Part shown: in pieces, positions 18,540 through 27,771 of the stretch | Layout of the letters: every line of letters starts with the position of its first letter | Numbering within the stretch: position 1 is the first letter of the stretch | Program-made: the position numbers and the translations under genes | The notes under the pieces: generated by a model | Told to the model about the DNA's origin: nothing | Database searches by the model: none | Seen by the model: the letters and a program-made list of their open reading frames with translations, nothing else | From: Propionicicella superfundia DSM 22317 | Lineage (GTDB): Bacteria; Actinomycetota; Actinomycetes; Propionibacteriales; Propionibacteriaceae | Direction: 5' to 3' | Length of the DNA stretch: 64,000 nucleotides | NCBI RefSeq assembly: GCF_000423465.1 | Contig: NZ_KE384021.1 | Location: 155,290-219,289, forward strand

Positions 18540-19721
18540 TCAGGCCGACGTGCGTGTCGCGTCGAGTGCTTCGGCCGTGCGCTCCAGCATCTGCCGCAGC
18601 ACGGGCCGCGGAGTGGCGAAGTTGAGGCGGACGAAGCCGCGGCCGGCCTCTCCGCACAGCGCGCCGTCGGTGACGTTGAGACCCGCGGCGGTCAGCAGGA
18701 ACCGCCGCGGATCCGGCTCCAGGGACAGGGCGCGGAGGTCGAGGAAGGCGAGGTAGGTCGCATCGGGGACCCGGAACCCGACCTCAGGCAGCGACGCGGC
18801 GGTGATCTCGGCGAGGAGGCGGCGGTTGCCGTCGAGGTAGTCGAGGATCTCCGCGCGCCACGCGCCGCCGTCCCGGTAGGCCGCGATGCTCGCCACCATC
18901 CCGGGCGTCGACGGATGGCTGGAGACCCGTGCGACCCCGCGGGACCACGTCGCCGCGTCGGCGGGGTTGGAGAAGATGAGCTGGGCGCACTTGAGCCCGG
19001 CGAGATTCCACATCTTCGACGCGGAGACGGCCGTGATCGCCTGGGATGCCGCCTCGTCGTTCACGCTCGCGTACGGCACATGCCGGCCACCGGGGTAGAG
19101 GACGGGGGCGTGGATCTCGTCGGAGAAGACCCGCACGCCGGGGTGCCGGGCCACGATCTCGACGACGGCCTCGGTCTCCTCCCGGGTGTACGTCTTGCCG
19201 AGCGGGTTGTGCGGATTGACCCACACCAGCGCCCCGGCCCCGTCGAGGGCTCGGTCGAGCCGGTCGAGGTCGAGGTGCCAGCCGTCGTCGTCCCGCGCGA
19301 GCGGCACCTGGCGCAGTTCGCGGCCCAGTGCCCCGGGCAGGTCGAGGAACGGCATGTAGGCGGGCGTCGGCAGCACGATCGCCGAGCCGGCCGCCGTGTA
19401 GTGGGAGATGACCAGCGACAGGGCGTGGATCACGTCCGACACCCCGGCGACCTGCCGTGCGTCGATCCGCCACCCGGTCGTGTCGCCGACGAACGCGGCG
19501 GTGACCTCGCGCAGTTCCCGCCACAGGGACGTGGGCGGGTACCCGTAGAAGGCCCGTGCGGCGACATCGTCCATCGCGGCGGCGATCTCGGGGGCGAGCC
19601 CGAAGTCCATCTCGGCGATCCAGGCGCCCATCGCCCCGAACGAATCCGCCCACTTCTGGCTTCCCCGCGCCTGGAGGTCGGAGACGGTGGTGGCGTCGAT
19701 GCGTTCGCTGAGGCTCGTCAT
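18540..19721 (-). CDS. MalY/PatB-type PLP-dependent C-S lyase or aminotransferase
   Basis: A 393-aa fold-type I PLP enzyme like MalY/PatB cystathionine beta-lyases. Motifs: WIAEMDFGLAPEI near residue 33, FYGYPP, PTPAYMPF, VNPHNPLGKTYTREE, SDEIHAPV and the PLP Lys in SASKMWNLAGLK. The ATG at 19721 is preferred because the protein then aligns with family N-termini and a purine-rich GAAGATGGA stretch precedes it. It stands alone, downstream of the repeat region. Activity may be beta-elimination of cystathionine or cysteine conjugates. Confidence 0.88.
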   Translation of the reverse strand: MTSLSERIDATTVSDLQARGSQKWADSFGAMGAWIAEMDFGLAPEIAAAMDDVAARAFYGYPPTSLWRELREVTAAFVGDTTGWRIDARQVAGVSDVIHALSLVISHYTAAGSAIVLPTPAYMPFLDLPGALGRELRQVPLARDDDGWHLDLDRLDRALDGAGALVWVNPHNPLGKTYTREETEAVVEIVARHPGVRVFSDEIHAPVLYPGGRHVPYASVNDEAASQAITAVSASKMWNLAGLKCAQLIFSNPADAATWSRGVARVSSHPSTPGMVASIAAYRDGGAWRAEILDYLDGNRRLLAEITAASLPEVGFRVPDATYLAFLDLRALSLEPDPRRFLLTAAGLNVTDGALCGEAGRGFVRLNFATPRPVLRQMLERTAEALDATRTSA

Positions 19722-19946
19722 GGATCCATCTTCGAGGTAGGAGACCCGACGTGCGGGGCCGGTCTCGGAACTGGGGCCGTGCCGGCACGGTGACCGGCCG
19801 ACGGGTAGACGGTCGGTGACGCGCGCCGCCGCGGGTTGTTGCCCCGCGTCGGCGGGTGTTGCACACCGCAGCCGTGGTGCTGGCGCGGTGTCGCCCGGGC
19901 ACCGACGCGCCTTCTTCCCTGCGGCGGCGAGGCTTTGACTGGACCT

Positions 19947-20456
19947 ATGCCGCACACCACTCCGAGGGCGACCGTCGACGTGCTGGCCGATCCCCGCCCG
20001 GCCGGTCACCGGCTCGTCGCCGCGTACGACGACCCCTGTGCCTTCCAGCCTGCGCTTCCGGCGACCCCGGTCGACGCACCTCGTGTGAGGATCCTGTCGC
20101 GCATCGACCCGGTCGACCGTCAGGCGATCCTCTCCCTCACCCAGGCGGTCATCGAGGCGCTGCAGGGACGGCGGCCGACGTCCCAGCTCGAACGCTGGGC
20201 GCACCCCGACATCGCCGCGACGATAGGTCACCTGCAGCGGGCCGGACGTGAGTCCGTGCTCGTGTTCCGATCGGTGCGGCTGCAGCCCGTGTCGTCCACG
20301 GTGGTGGAGGTCGCCGCACACCTGGTCGCCGGGGGACGTTCGCGCGCGGTCGCGCTGCGCCTGGCCCGTGGCAGGGTTCCCGGCCGGTGGCTGTGCACGC
20401 GGTTCGAGACCGCGCTGTGGACGGCCACGGTCACGCGGGCGGGGGAGAGCGCGTGA
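19947..20456 (+). CDS. Rv3235 family protein (DUF6459-like)
   Basis: A 169-aa protein resembling the actinobacterial Rv3235 family: IDPVDRQAILSLTQAVIEAL, GRRPTSQLERWAHPDI, and a basic C-terminal half with VEVAAHLVAGGRSRAVALRL and RWLCTRFE. In many actinobacteria this gene lies near secA; here it lies alone between a lyase and HAD phosphatases. The ATG at 19947 is chosen over an in-frame upstream start because the upstream extension is low-quality. Function unknown. Confidence 0.72.
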   Translation: MPHTTPRATVDVLADPRPAGHRLVAAYDDPCAFQPALPATPVDAPRVRILSRIDPVDRQAILSLTQAVIEALQGRRPTSQLERWAHPDIAATIGHLQRAGRESVLVFRSVRLQPVSSTVVEVAAHLVAGGRSRAVALRLARGRVPGRWLCTRFETALWTATVTRAGESA

Positions 20457-20489
20457 CCGCCACGGTGCGGACGGGCGCGTCCGGTGGTG

Positions 20490-21155
20490 TCAGCGCACGG
20501 CGACGCTGGTCAGCAGATCCTCGAAGTCGTCGATGACGTAGGTGGGGCTTTCTGCGCGGAGGCTCTGCTCGCTTCCGTACCCGTAGGTGACGGCGCAGGC
20601 GACGACGCCGGCGGCCGAGGCGGCCTGGAGGTCGCTGGCGGTGTCGCCCACGAAGATCGCGTCGGCGGCCGTGGAACCGAGCCCGGTGAGCACCTTCACC
20701 ACCGGCTCGGGGTGCGGTTTGCGGTGGGTCACCGATTCGGGCCCGACGAGGTGCTTCACGTACGAGCCGACGCCCAGGGCGTCCAGGATCTTGTGCGCGA
20801 GGGCTTCGGGCTTCTGGGTGCAGATCCCGATGAGACCGCCCCGGTCGGAGATCGTGCGGATCGTGTCGAGCACGCCGGGGTACAGGGTCGACAGCGCGGC
20901 GGGCTCCGCGTCGTACAGGCTCATGAACAGCGGGACCGCCTGCTTCATGTACTGATCGGCCCGCTCGGCGAGGCAGCGTTCCATGAGCTTGGGCACCCCG
21001 CCGCCGATGTAGGAGGCGACCGTCTCGTAGGGCAGTTGCGGCAGGCCGAGCTCGGCAAGCGTCCGGTTGGCCGATCGGGCGATGTCGGGCGCGGTGTCGA
21101 CGACCGTCCCGTCCATGTCCAGGACGAAGCAGTGGAAGGCGGGCAGTTCGGTCAC
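20490..21155 (-). CDS. HAD-family phosphatase, tandem paralogue 1 (phosphoglycolate phosphatase-like)
   Basis: A 221-aa haloacid dehalogenase hydrolase: nucleophile motif FVLDMDGTVVDTA near residue 13, cap domain YIGGGVPKLMERC, motif II ICTQKP, Lys in THRKPHPEP and acidic motif FVGDTASDLQAA. GTG at 21155 is chosen because it gives exactly the same length as the paralogue upstream at 21286-21951 and the same N-terminus (MTELPAF against MTDLPAY). A GTG 12 bases upstream (21167) is possible. The two proteins agree at roughly half of positions by eye. The substrate is probably a small phosphorylated metabolite. Confidence 0.86.
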   Translation of the reverse strand: MTELPAFHCFVLDMDGTVVDTAPDIARSANRTLAELGLPQLPYETVASYIGGGVPKLMERCLAERADQYMKQAVPLFMSLYDAEPAALSTLYPGVLDTIRTISDRGGLIGICTQKPEALAHKILDALGVGSYVKHLVGPESVTHRKPHPEPVVKVLTGLGSTAADAIFVGDTASDLQAASAAGVVACAVTYGYGSEQSLRAESPTYVIDDFEDLLTSVAVR

Positions 21156-21285
21156 AGTGATCACCACGTCGTGTCTCAGGCCCCGTCGTCGATCGGCGGG
21201 GCTGGCTGAGTCCTCACGCTACCCGCGTGGGCCGGGGTGCGGACGGCGCTCGTGGTGAACACCAGCAAATGTGCGTGGCGGGAGG

Positions 21286-21951
21286 TCAGCCCACCCGTAC
21301 ACGTCGGAGCAGATCGGGGAAGGTGGCGATCTCGAAGGCGGGGTCCTCGGCGCGGAGGGAGGCGGTCGTCCCGTACCCGTAGGTCGCGGCGCACGCGGTC
21401 ACGCCGGCGGCGCGCGCCGCCTGCAGGTCGGAGGCCGCGTCGCCGGTCAGCACCGCCGCCTCGGGGCCGGAGCCCAGTTCGGCCAGGACGCGCAGCACGG
21501 GCTCGGGGTGGGGCTTGCGGTGGGTGACGGATTCGGGCCCGACCACGACGCCGATGAACCGCGCCAGCCCGGTGCCCGCGAGGATGTCGTGGGCGAGATG
21601 GTCGGGCGTCTGGGTGCAGATCCCGATGCGGCCCCCCTCGGCGGTGATCCGGGTGAGGGTCTCGACCACGCCCGGGTAGGGGCGCGACAGGCTCACGGGA
21701 TCGGCTTCGTAGTGACGCATGAACGCCGCCACCGCGTCGTCGAGCCGGTCCTCGGCGAGGTCGCCGAGGCACCGTTGCATGATCCGAGGCACTCCGCCGC
21801 CGATGAAGGAGCGGACGGTCTCGGCCGGCAGCGGCTCCAGGCCCAGGTCGACGAGCGCCTCGTTGGCGGCGCGCGCGTTGTCGAGTGCCGTGTCCACGAT
21901 CGTCCCGTCCATGTCGAGGACGAAGCAGGAGTAGGCGGGAAGGTCCGTCAC
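21286..21951 (-). CDS. HAD-family phosphatase, tandem paralogue 2
   Basis: A 221-aa paralogue of the downstream HAD protein with the same motif order: FVLDMDGTIVDTA, FIGGGVPRIMQRC, ICTQTP, THRKPHPEP and LTGDAASDLQAA. The Asp of the acidic motif is preserved. The GTG start has GGAGG eight bases upstream. A gap of about 130 bases separates it from paralogue 1. This looks like an in-place duplication followed by divergence, perhaps in substrate range. Confidence 0.86.
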   Translation of the reverse strand: MTDLPAYSCFVLDMDGTIVDTALDNARAANEALVDLGLEPLPAETVRSFIGGGVPRIMQRCLGDLAEDRLDDAVAAFMRHYEADPVSLSRPYPGVVETLTRITAEGGRIGICTQTPDHLAHDILAGTGLARFIGVVVGPESVTHRKPHPEPVLRVLAELGSGPEAAVLTGDAASDLQAARAAGVTACAATYGYGTTASLRAEDPAFEIATFPDLLRRVRVG

Positions 21952-21990
21952 GGTGTCAGCCTCCAGGTCGTGGCGGTTCCGGTGGCGGGG

Positions 21991-22263
21991 TCACGCCCCG
22001 CAGGTGCAGCCCTCGCAGCCGTTGGCGCCGCCGCAGGTGCTCATCGCGAGGGTCGGCGTGCGGTACGGCATGGTGTCGAAGTCGGCGAACGCGTACGCCG
22101 GGCAGCGCCCCGCCGCGGCGGTCGCGCCCAGCAGTCCGGCGACCGTGAGCAGGACGACTCTCCATCCGGTGCGGGACGACCTGAGTCCCAGCGCCGTGAG
22201 CGCGACGGCCAGTCCGCCGCGGATCGACCGATCCGCGGTGCCCATGTTTCGCTCGATGTGCAC
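21991..22263 (-). CDS. DUF2892-like small membrane protein with Cys-rich tail
   Basis: A 90-aa protein beginning HIERNMGTADRSIRGGLAVA, which fits the DUF2892/YgaP membrane module, with two membrane helices. The C-terminus is STCGGANGCEGCTCGA, four Cys within 16 residues, which could bind metal or take part in thiol chemistry. The GTG start has AAGGAGG closely upstream. The gene ends 39 bases before HAD paralogue 2 and may be co-transcribed with the HAD pair. Confidence 0.78.
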   Translation of the reverse strand: MHIERNMGTADRSIRGGLAVALTALGLRSSRTGWRVVLLTVAGLLGATAAAGRCPAYAFADFDTMPYRTPTLAMSTCGGANGCEGCTCGA

Positions 22264-22780
22264 ACCCGCCTCCTTGCCCGGTCCCGCGGCCGCCGTCGGC
22301 CCGGGTCTGCGCCCACCCTCCCGAGTAGGCCGCGAATGGGCCTCAGCCTACGTCGCCGGCTCGCGGCGTGCGGCGCGGGCCGTGCGATCGCACCTGTTCC
22401 TCGTCGTCACCGCGAAGGCGTCGCATCCGTGCTGCGGGCCGGCCTCTGGCTGCTGGATGTGCTCGGCTTGTCCCGTCGCGACCTCGGCGAGGGGCCCGTC
22501 CCGGCCACCGCCCGGGAGGGCGAAAAGGCGACGTGGCTACGCTCCGGCCGGGAAGCTACCGGGGGACCGGTAGCGTCGCGGCCTTGGCGTAGCGTCCCGA
22601 CCCGACCCAGGCGCCGCCGGTGCGGACTACCGCTGAGTCAGACCCCCCGCGGTCGCCAGATCGTCTTATGCTGTGGCCGTTGGGTCTCTCCACCGCGCAC
22701 CGGGACGTCCGGACGGCGACAGCGTGGAGCGCCGCGGGCGCGGACGCCGGTGACGCCATGGCCCGGGTGAAGGAGACGCG
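22264..22780. other. Intergenic region with a short perfect hairpin
   Basis: About 517 bases without a supported gene; open frames here look like GC-driven shadows. One perfect 8-bp stem with 4-base loop (GCTACCGG/CCGGTAGC) lies at 22555-22574. A TATGCT box near 22667 may serve the small gene at 22781. Confidence 0.5.
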
Positions 22781-22990
22781 ATGAAGAACCTCGGTGTGGC
22801 GATCACCCTGCTCGTGGCGGCCGTGGTGGCGTTCGTACTTTCGGGCGGGGCGAACGCCCCGGCGCGAGGCCCGGTCCTCGCCGACACGGGCGCCGACATC
22901 TCGATGGCGCTCGCTCTCTTCGCCGCTCTGGTCATCGCGGCCGGTGGCGCCTTCCTCATCATGTGGTTCCGCTCCGGCCGCAAGAAGTGA
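22781..22990 (+). CDS. Minimal LADTG-motif surface protein
   Basis: A 69-aa protein with an AAGGAG ribosome binding site. It has a short N-terminal signal-like helix (to about residue 27), only about six residues of spacer (PARGPV), then LADTG, a hydrophobic helix and a basic tail (RSGRKK). LAXTG followed by helix and basic tail is the sorting signal of class E sortase substrates in actinobacteria. The almost absent mature domain is odd. Alternatively it is a plain two-helix membrane protein in which LADTG is accidental; the LADTG protein at 32108-33559 argues against accident. Confidence 0.7.
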   Translation: MKNLGVAITLLVAAVVAFVLSGGANAPARGPVLADTGADISMALALFAALVIAAGGAFLIMWFRSGRKK

Positions 22991-23124
22991 CGCCGGAGGC
23001 CGGTTGAGCCGAACGCCGCCGTCGTTCTGCAGCACATCGTCGGGCAGCGCCCGGTCCTTTCCGCGGACGGTAGCGCGGCCTCGGCGGCGCGCCGACCGGT
23101 GGGAGTTCACGGTCGCGATCAGCC

Positions 23125-26100
23125 TCAGCAGGGGTCCTGGCGAGGCACTCCAGGCAGGAAGCGCTCCGACTCCTCGTCGGTCAGGGGTTCGCCGCGTGTC
23201 TGGCACAGGCTGGTCTTCGCCAATGTCTCGCTCGCCAGGTAGAACTTGACTCCTTGCACTCCGGTCACGACGAAATGGCCATCGGCGAGATAGCGGGCAT
23301 CCCAGGGCCGGCCGATCCCGGGATCGATGATGTACTCCGGGGAGGACGCGTCGGCGTCGGTGTTCCAGATCCACACGCGATCGTCTCCGGTCGCGGCGAT
23401 GACACGTCGGTCGTCGAGGCTGAACGACAGTCCGTACACGGTGGCATGCGGCGAGGTGTAGGTGTGCGTCAGCCGTGGGACGGCCGGGTCGCTGACGTCC
23501 CAGATCGTCACCGTGCCGGAGTCCTCGCCGATCGCGATGAGAGGACTGTCGTGTCCCGCCGAGGTGAACATCGGAACGTTCAGTCCCTCGATGGTCCCTG
23601 CGACCCGCGGGTCGGTGGGGTCATCGAGCGAGAACAGTTGGACCTTTCCCGCGCTGAGAGGAATCGCGAGAAGACTGTCGCTCACGAAGCAGGGAGCCTG
23701 GGGCCGGGTCGTGTCGAGCGTGGCCAGTCTGGTCATTCCGCCGTCGTCCTCCAGCCGCAGCAGAGTCGATTTCGTGCCGTTGTATTCGATCGCGACGACC
23801 ATGGAGCCGTCCGGTGAGAGGGCGAGGTTGCCGATCGTCCCGATACCGGTCTCGGTGATTCGAGGTTCGACCGCGCCTTGATCGGTGAGCTTCCAGGAGA
23901 CGAGCTTGCCGTCGGTGGTTCCTCCGAGGAGGCGCGTGCCGTCGGGCGTGAGAGCGACAGCGTAGGAGGGCGTGTCACCGGCGGCGGTCTTCGGAGACGG
24001 CATGACCCGGCGCTGATGGGCGAGGTCCAGCAGGTAGATGCCGTCCCGGCCGGTCCCGACTGCGACCCAGCGATCGCTCACGGCGAGGTTGTAGCCCGAG
24101 CTGGGCAGGATCACCCCCGGGCTGACAGTGCTCCAGACGCGCAGGGTGCCGTCGGTTCCGACTCCCACGGGACGCCCGCCGACGATGACGACGCCCGTCA
24201 TGATCGCGGGGTTGGCGATCGTGCGGCGGGCCTGTCCGGAGTCGGCGTCGAAGACCGAGAGCGTCTGGTCGGAGCTGGCCACGGCCAGTTGGCTGTTGTC
24301 GGCGGAGAAGGCCAGCGCGTTGATGTAGCTGGTGAACGACGTCAGGGATGTCTCTTCGGTCAAGCCGCCGGGTTCGAGCGTCCAGCGAAGAACGGCTGGG
24401 CCGGTGCCCCCGGCCGCGAGCCGTCGTCCGTCGGGACTGACCGCGATCGCCTGGACGAGCAGGGGCCGCTCGGAGCCCGTGGCGTCTCGGGAGATCGTCG
24501 GCAGATCCGCCAGGCGTTCGGGTGTGGGGCTGATGCGCCACCGGGCGAGCGATCCGGTGACGCCGCCCGCGTAGAGGACACCGTCGCGGTCGATGGCGAG
24601 CGCTCCGATGGACGGCTGCACGGGTTCGGCGGCGGGGTCGGACGAGGCAGTGGCGAGCGTCAACCGGTGCGCGACCGCCGGATGCTGCGGGTTCGCCAGG
24701 TCGTACATGGTCACGACGCCGTCCTCGCCCCCGAACGCGACGGCGTCCCCCGCGGGAGTGAACGCGACGGACCGCGTGATGGTCTCGGTGTGAAGGTCGG
24801 CCAGGCGGGTCGGCTCGTCCGTGACGTCCCAGAGCTGACGGATCCCCGTTCCGCCGACGGCGAGCACTGTGCGTCCGCCGACCACGGCGAGGGCAACGGT
24901 GAAGATCGGATCGGCCGAGTCGGACACCTTCGTGGTCGTGCCCGGTGTGGTGGTGAGCTCCTCGCCGTGCCAGATGGTGATCTGCCCGGCTCCGTCGCCT
25001 CGGGCGACCGTGGCGCCGTCGGGACTGGCGGCGACGACCGCCGACGGCCGACCCGTCCAGCGGATTGGCGCATCGCTCGCGGTGGCGGTGAGCAGCGCCG
25101 ATCGCGCCTCGGTGGTGTCGGCGATGCCTCGGGCGATGATCGACATCTGCGCCTGCAGGTTCGGATCCTTGGCGCGTAGCGAGCTGGCCGTCAGAGCCAC
25201 CTGCCGGGACAGTGCTTCGTTGCGTGCCTGCGTGGCCTCGGTTTCGAGGTGACTCCCGCGGATCCACAGGAGCCCGGTGATCAGTGCCAGGATCGTCGCC
25301 AGTGACGCGAGCGTGATTGCGAGTTGCTGGCGGAAGCGCAGCTTCATGTTCGTTTGCTTCGCAGTGGCCAACTCGTTGGAGAAGCGCTCCTCGCTGGCGA
25401 TGAGGTACTCGACCTCCGGAGCTGTGAGGAGGGCGCGTTTGGCGGGGTCATCGAGCCAGGTGCTGAAGATCCCGAGCCGGTGGACCGGGATCAGGGCGTC
25501 CGGGTCGCGGTCGCTGTCCTCCCACACCTGCGCTGCCCGGCGCAGCGTCACGGCCGTGTTCAGGTCGGCCCTGCCCACCTCGACCCAGCCGCGCAGCCGG
25601 CTCCAGTGTTCGAGCAGGGCGTCGTGGCTGATCGACGCGGCGTCTTCGCTGACAGTGATCATGCGGGCCGCCACGAACGTCTCCAACGGTGTGCGGATCT
25701 CCTCGCTGATGCCCGAGAGGCGCACGGTCCGCCGGGTCGGGGTGCCGTTTGTGATCGCGACAAGGCGGAGGAAGAGGGTCTGTGCGATGCCCTGGTCGGC
25801 GACGCTGAGCGAGAGGAAGGCACGTTCGGCCAGCGTGTCGACGGCGGCGGCGACACCGCCGGCGGCCTCGTAGTCCGCCAGAGTCATGGCACGTCCGCTG
25901 CCGGCGGCCCACGTGGCCAGCAAGGCGCTGGAGAGGAGCGGCAGCACATCGGGGGTGACAGTGTCGCCCGAGCGAGGGGCGAGTTCGGCCACGAGGATGC
26001 GGACGAGAGCATCCTCGACCTCCACCCCGTCGAGCTGCGCGGGAGTCACGATGACCTCGCGCAGTTCCTCGCGGGTGAGCGGCGAGATGAGCACCGGTCT

Positions 26101-26802
26101 GGACAAGGCATCGCGGAGTGCGGCCTCGTGCATGGCTCGGGGGAACGCATCGGCTCTGATCCCGAGGACCACCACGGTCTTCGCCGCGACGGACGACAGC
26201 CTGGCCATGGCGTCGAAGTCGTCGATGAGGTCTTCAGCCTGGTCCACGACCACAAGGTCGGTGGGGGCGTCGGCTGCATTCGGTGCGTCGGCACGGCGAA
26301 TGACCGCCGACGTGCCGGCCAGCGCACCGGTTGTGCATTCGCCGGCGACCAGGCCCGCCGCCAGCAGCGATGACTTTCCGGATCCCGACGGACCGACCAG
26401 CACCACAACGCCGTGCCCCTCCGCCTCGCGCAGCCGGGATACGGCCAGGGCCAAGCGGGCGGAGTCGGCCCGCCTGCCGTGGAAGTAGGCGCTGTCGTCG
26501 ACAGTGAAGGATCTGAGTCCGAGGTAGGGCGTGTGCTCATTGCGCAGCGCCGGCTCCAGTGCCTCCCAGCTCTCGTCCCACAACTCGTCGCTCAACTCGG
26601 ACGTGAGGTCGAAGTGCTCCACCGCGCGGAGGAAGTTGGGGCGCAGCGCCGGGGTGGGGAAGTGCTTGCCGCTGAGCCAGCCTTGCGCGGTGGCCGGAGG
26701 GACGTCTGCAATTCGTGCGAATGCCCGGACCGACACATGCTGGCTCGTTCGCGCGGCATCGAGTCGTCGCGCAAACTCGGTCCGAATAGAGGATGCGGCC
26801 AC
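23125..26802 (-). CDS. HTH-nSTAND NTPase with WD40-type beta-propeller
   Basis: A large signalling-type ATPase, 1225 aa from the GTG at 26802. Residues 1-70 form a helix-turn-helix-like domain (SVRAFARIADVPPATAQGWL). PYLGLRSF and YFHGR open an nSTAND1 domain with Walker [10 protein letters not shown] near 137-145 and Walker B-like VVVDQAEDLI. A single membrane helix lies near 490-515 (LAITLASLATILALITGLLW). The remaining about 650 residues are WD40-like repeats, ending with FAKTSLCQTRGEPLTDEE. The GTG sits six bases after CACCCT; in-frame ATGs at 26832 and 26838 are alternatives. Such proteins sense unknown ligands. No partner effector gene is adjacent. Confidence 0.86.
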   Translation of the reverse strand: MAASSIRTEFARRLDAARTSQHVSVRAFARIADVPPATAQGWLSGKHFPTPALRPNFLRAVEHFDLTSELSDELWDESWEALEPALRNEHTPYLGLRSFTVDDSAYFHGRRADSARLALAVSRLREAEGHGVVVLVGPSGSGKSSLLAAGLVAGECTTGALAGTSAVIRRADAPNAADAPTDLVVVDQAEDLIDDFDAMARLSSVAAKTVVVLGIRADAFPRAMHEAALRDALSRPVLISPLTREELREVIVTPAQLDGVEVEDALVRILVAELAPRSGDTVTPDVLPLLSSALLATWAAGSGRAMTLADYEAAGGVAAAVDTLAERAFLSLSVADQGIAQTLFLRLVAITNGTPTRRTVRLSGISEEIRTPLETFVAARMITVSEDAASISHDALLEHWSRLRGWVEVGRADLNTAVTLRRAAQVWEDSDRDPDALIPVHRLGIFSTWLDDPAKRALLTAPEVEYLIASEERFSNELATAKQTNMKLRFRQQLAITLASLATILALITGLLWIRGSHLETEATQARNEALSRQVALTASSLRAKDPNLQAQMSIIARGIADTTEARSALLTATASDAPIRWTGRPSAVVAASPDGATVARGDGAGQITIWHGEELTTTPGTTTKVSDSADPIFTVALAVVGGRTVLAVGGTGIRQLWDVTDEPTRLADLHTETITRSVAFTPAGDAVAFGGEDGVVTMYDLANPQHPAVAHRLTLATASSDPAAEPVQPSIGALAIDRDGVLYAGGVTGSLARWRISPTPERLADLPTISRDATGSERPLLVQAIAVSPDGRRLAAGGTGPAVLRWTLEPGGLTEETSLTSFTSYINALAFSADNSQLAVASSDQTLSVFDADSGQARRTIANPAIMTGVVIVGGRPVGVGTDGTLRVWSTVSPGVILPSSGYNLAVSDRWVAVGTGRDGIYLLDLAHQRRVMPSPKTAAGDTPSYAVALTPDGTRLLGGTTDGKLVSWKLTDQGAVEPRITETGIGTIGNLALSPDGSMVVAIEYNGTKSTLLRLEDDGGMTRLATLDTTRPQAPCFVSDSLLAIPLSAGKVQLFSLDDPTDPRVAGTIEGLNVPMFTSAGHDSPLIAIGEDSGTVTIWDVSDPAVPRLTHTYTSPHATVYGLSFSLDDRRVIAATGDDRVWIWNTDADASSPEYIIDPGIGRPWDARYLADGHFVVTGVQGVKFYLASETLAKTSLCQTRGEPLTDEESERFLPGVPRQDPC

Positions 26803-27771
26803 AGGAGAAGGGTGGCAGATCGGGTGCCGCATGTCCATGAAATCGGGAACATAGAGGACAGCGCGTCCATTGTTGACTATTGTCGGAACATGGGTGGATC
26901 GTGGGTTCCGAGTCGCGAGCCACGAGGGTGAATAACTCTGCTGAAATGTTGGTGGCGCACAACAGCGGCCCGCGAGCATTCTCAGCCACTCGCTCTGCTC
27001 GTGTTCGGGCATGAAGAACGGACTGGACGCAGAAGCGGGCGTGCGTACTCCCGATCGTAGAGGCGTGAGGGTCGCTGCCGCCGTACGAGGGTGTATGAAC
27101 CTGCTCGCGGCCTTGCCGGGCCCGGGAGGTGGTGCCTGCGCACTGGCGGGGCGGCTGGTCGGCTCCCCGTCGGTGACCCACAGGTCTCAACGACTGCGAG
27201 CGGATCGATCAGTGCCGGGCCAGTGTCCGAGCCGCGGGCGTATGGGTTCGTATGGTCTCGGTGGGACGCATGAGGAGGACAGGGCGACACCTGTAGAACG
27301 ATCCCGTGGCCATCTTCGACGGGTGGAAGTCGCTGCTCGCGCCAGTGCTTCTGATTGCTGCCTTCACCATCGTCTCGAACGGGGGCGGGCGGGTTCTCGG
27401 GGGCATCCGGTCGGCGTGCACGAGGTGTACGCCTATCGGCGGCGAGAGACGCCGGATGGAATCGCGAAGTCCCGTAACGGCCTCTTATGGGTGCCTCCTC
27501 AGTATCGGGGCGCGCCCATGACCGCCTTGGGTGTGGGTGCCGAATTCCTGGCACGCCGCTGGCGGCACCTGGGTGCGGCGGTTCCTCGCCCTATGTGAGC
27601 GGTCGAGACAAAGACCGGATTACGACGGACTTCGACTTGAAAAAGGTGTGCAGCGAAGACAAAGAGGGAACAATGAAGGCACCTGCACCAAGGATCGCAG
27701 CGGCAGGTACATACGCCTATGCGGAGCAGTGACGGCATGGTGACCCGAAGATTCAGCAGGAGGAGGCGCGC
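26803..27771. other. Gap of lower GC with no convincing gene
   Basis: About 970 bases. Local composition is more AT-rich than the surroundings, notably 26820-26960 and 27620-27690. No frame shows a recognisable domain. A 19-codon frame at 27673-27732 (MKAPAPRIAAAG) has an AGAGGGAA ribosome-binding-like stretch and could be a tiny peptide, but I cannot support it further. The promoter of the LCP gene probably lies here. Confidence 0.5.

Noticed and set aside
19836-19946. Longer N-terminus for the Rv3235-family protein
   Set aside because: The extra residues have no family similarity, and the downstream ATG gives a normal length.
23125-26802. Avs-type antiviral STAND protein
   Set aside because: Domain order (HTH, nSTAND1, membrane helix, WD40) differs from Avs proteins, which carry an N-terminal effector and C-terminal TPR-like sensor. 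A defence role is left open only as inference.
27306-27521. 71-aa frame with a hydrophobic N-terminus
   Set aside because: The start looks membrane-like but the rest is Arg/Cys-rich without similarity and there is no ribosome binding site.
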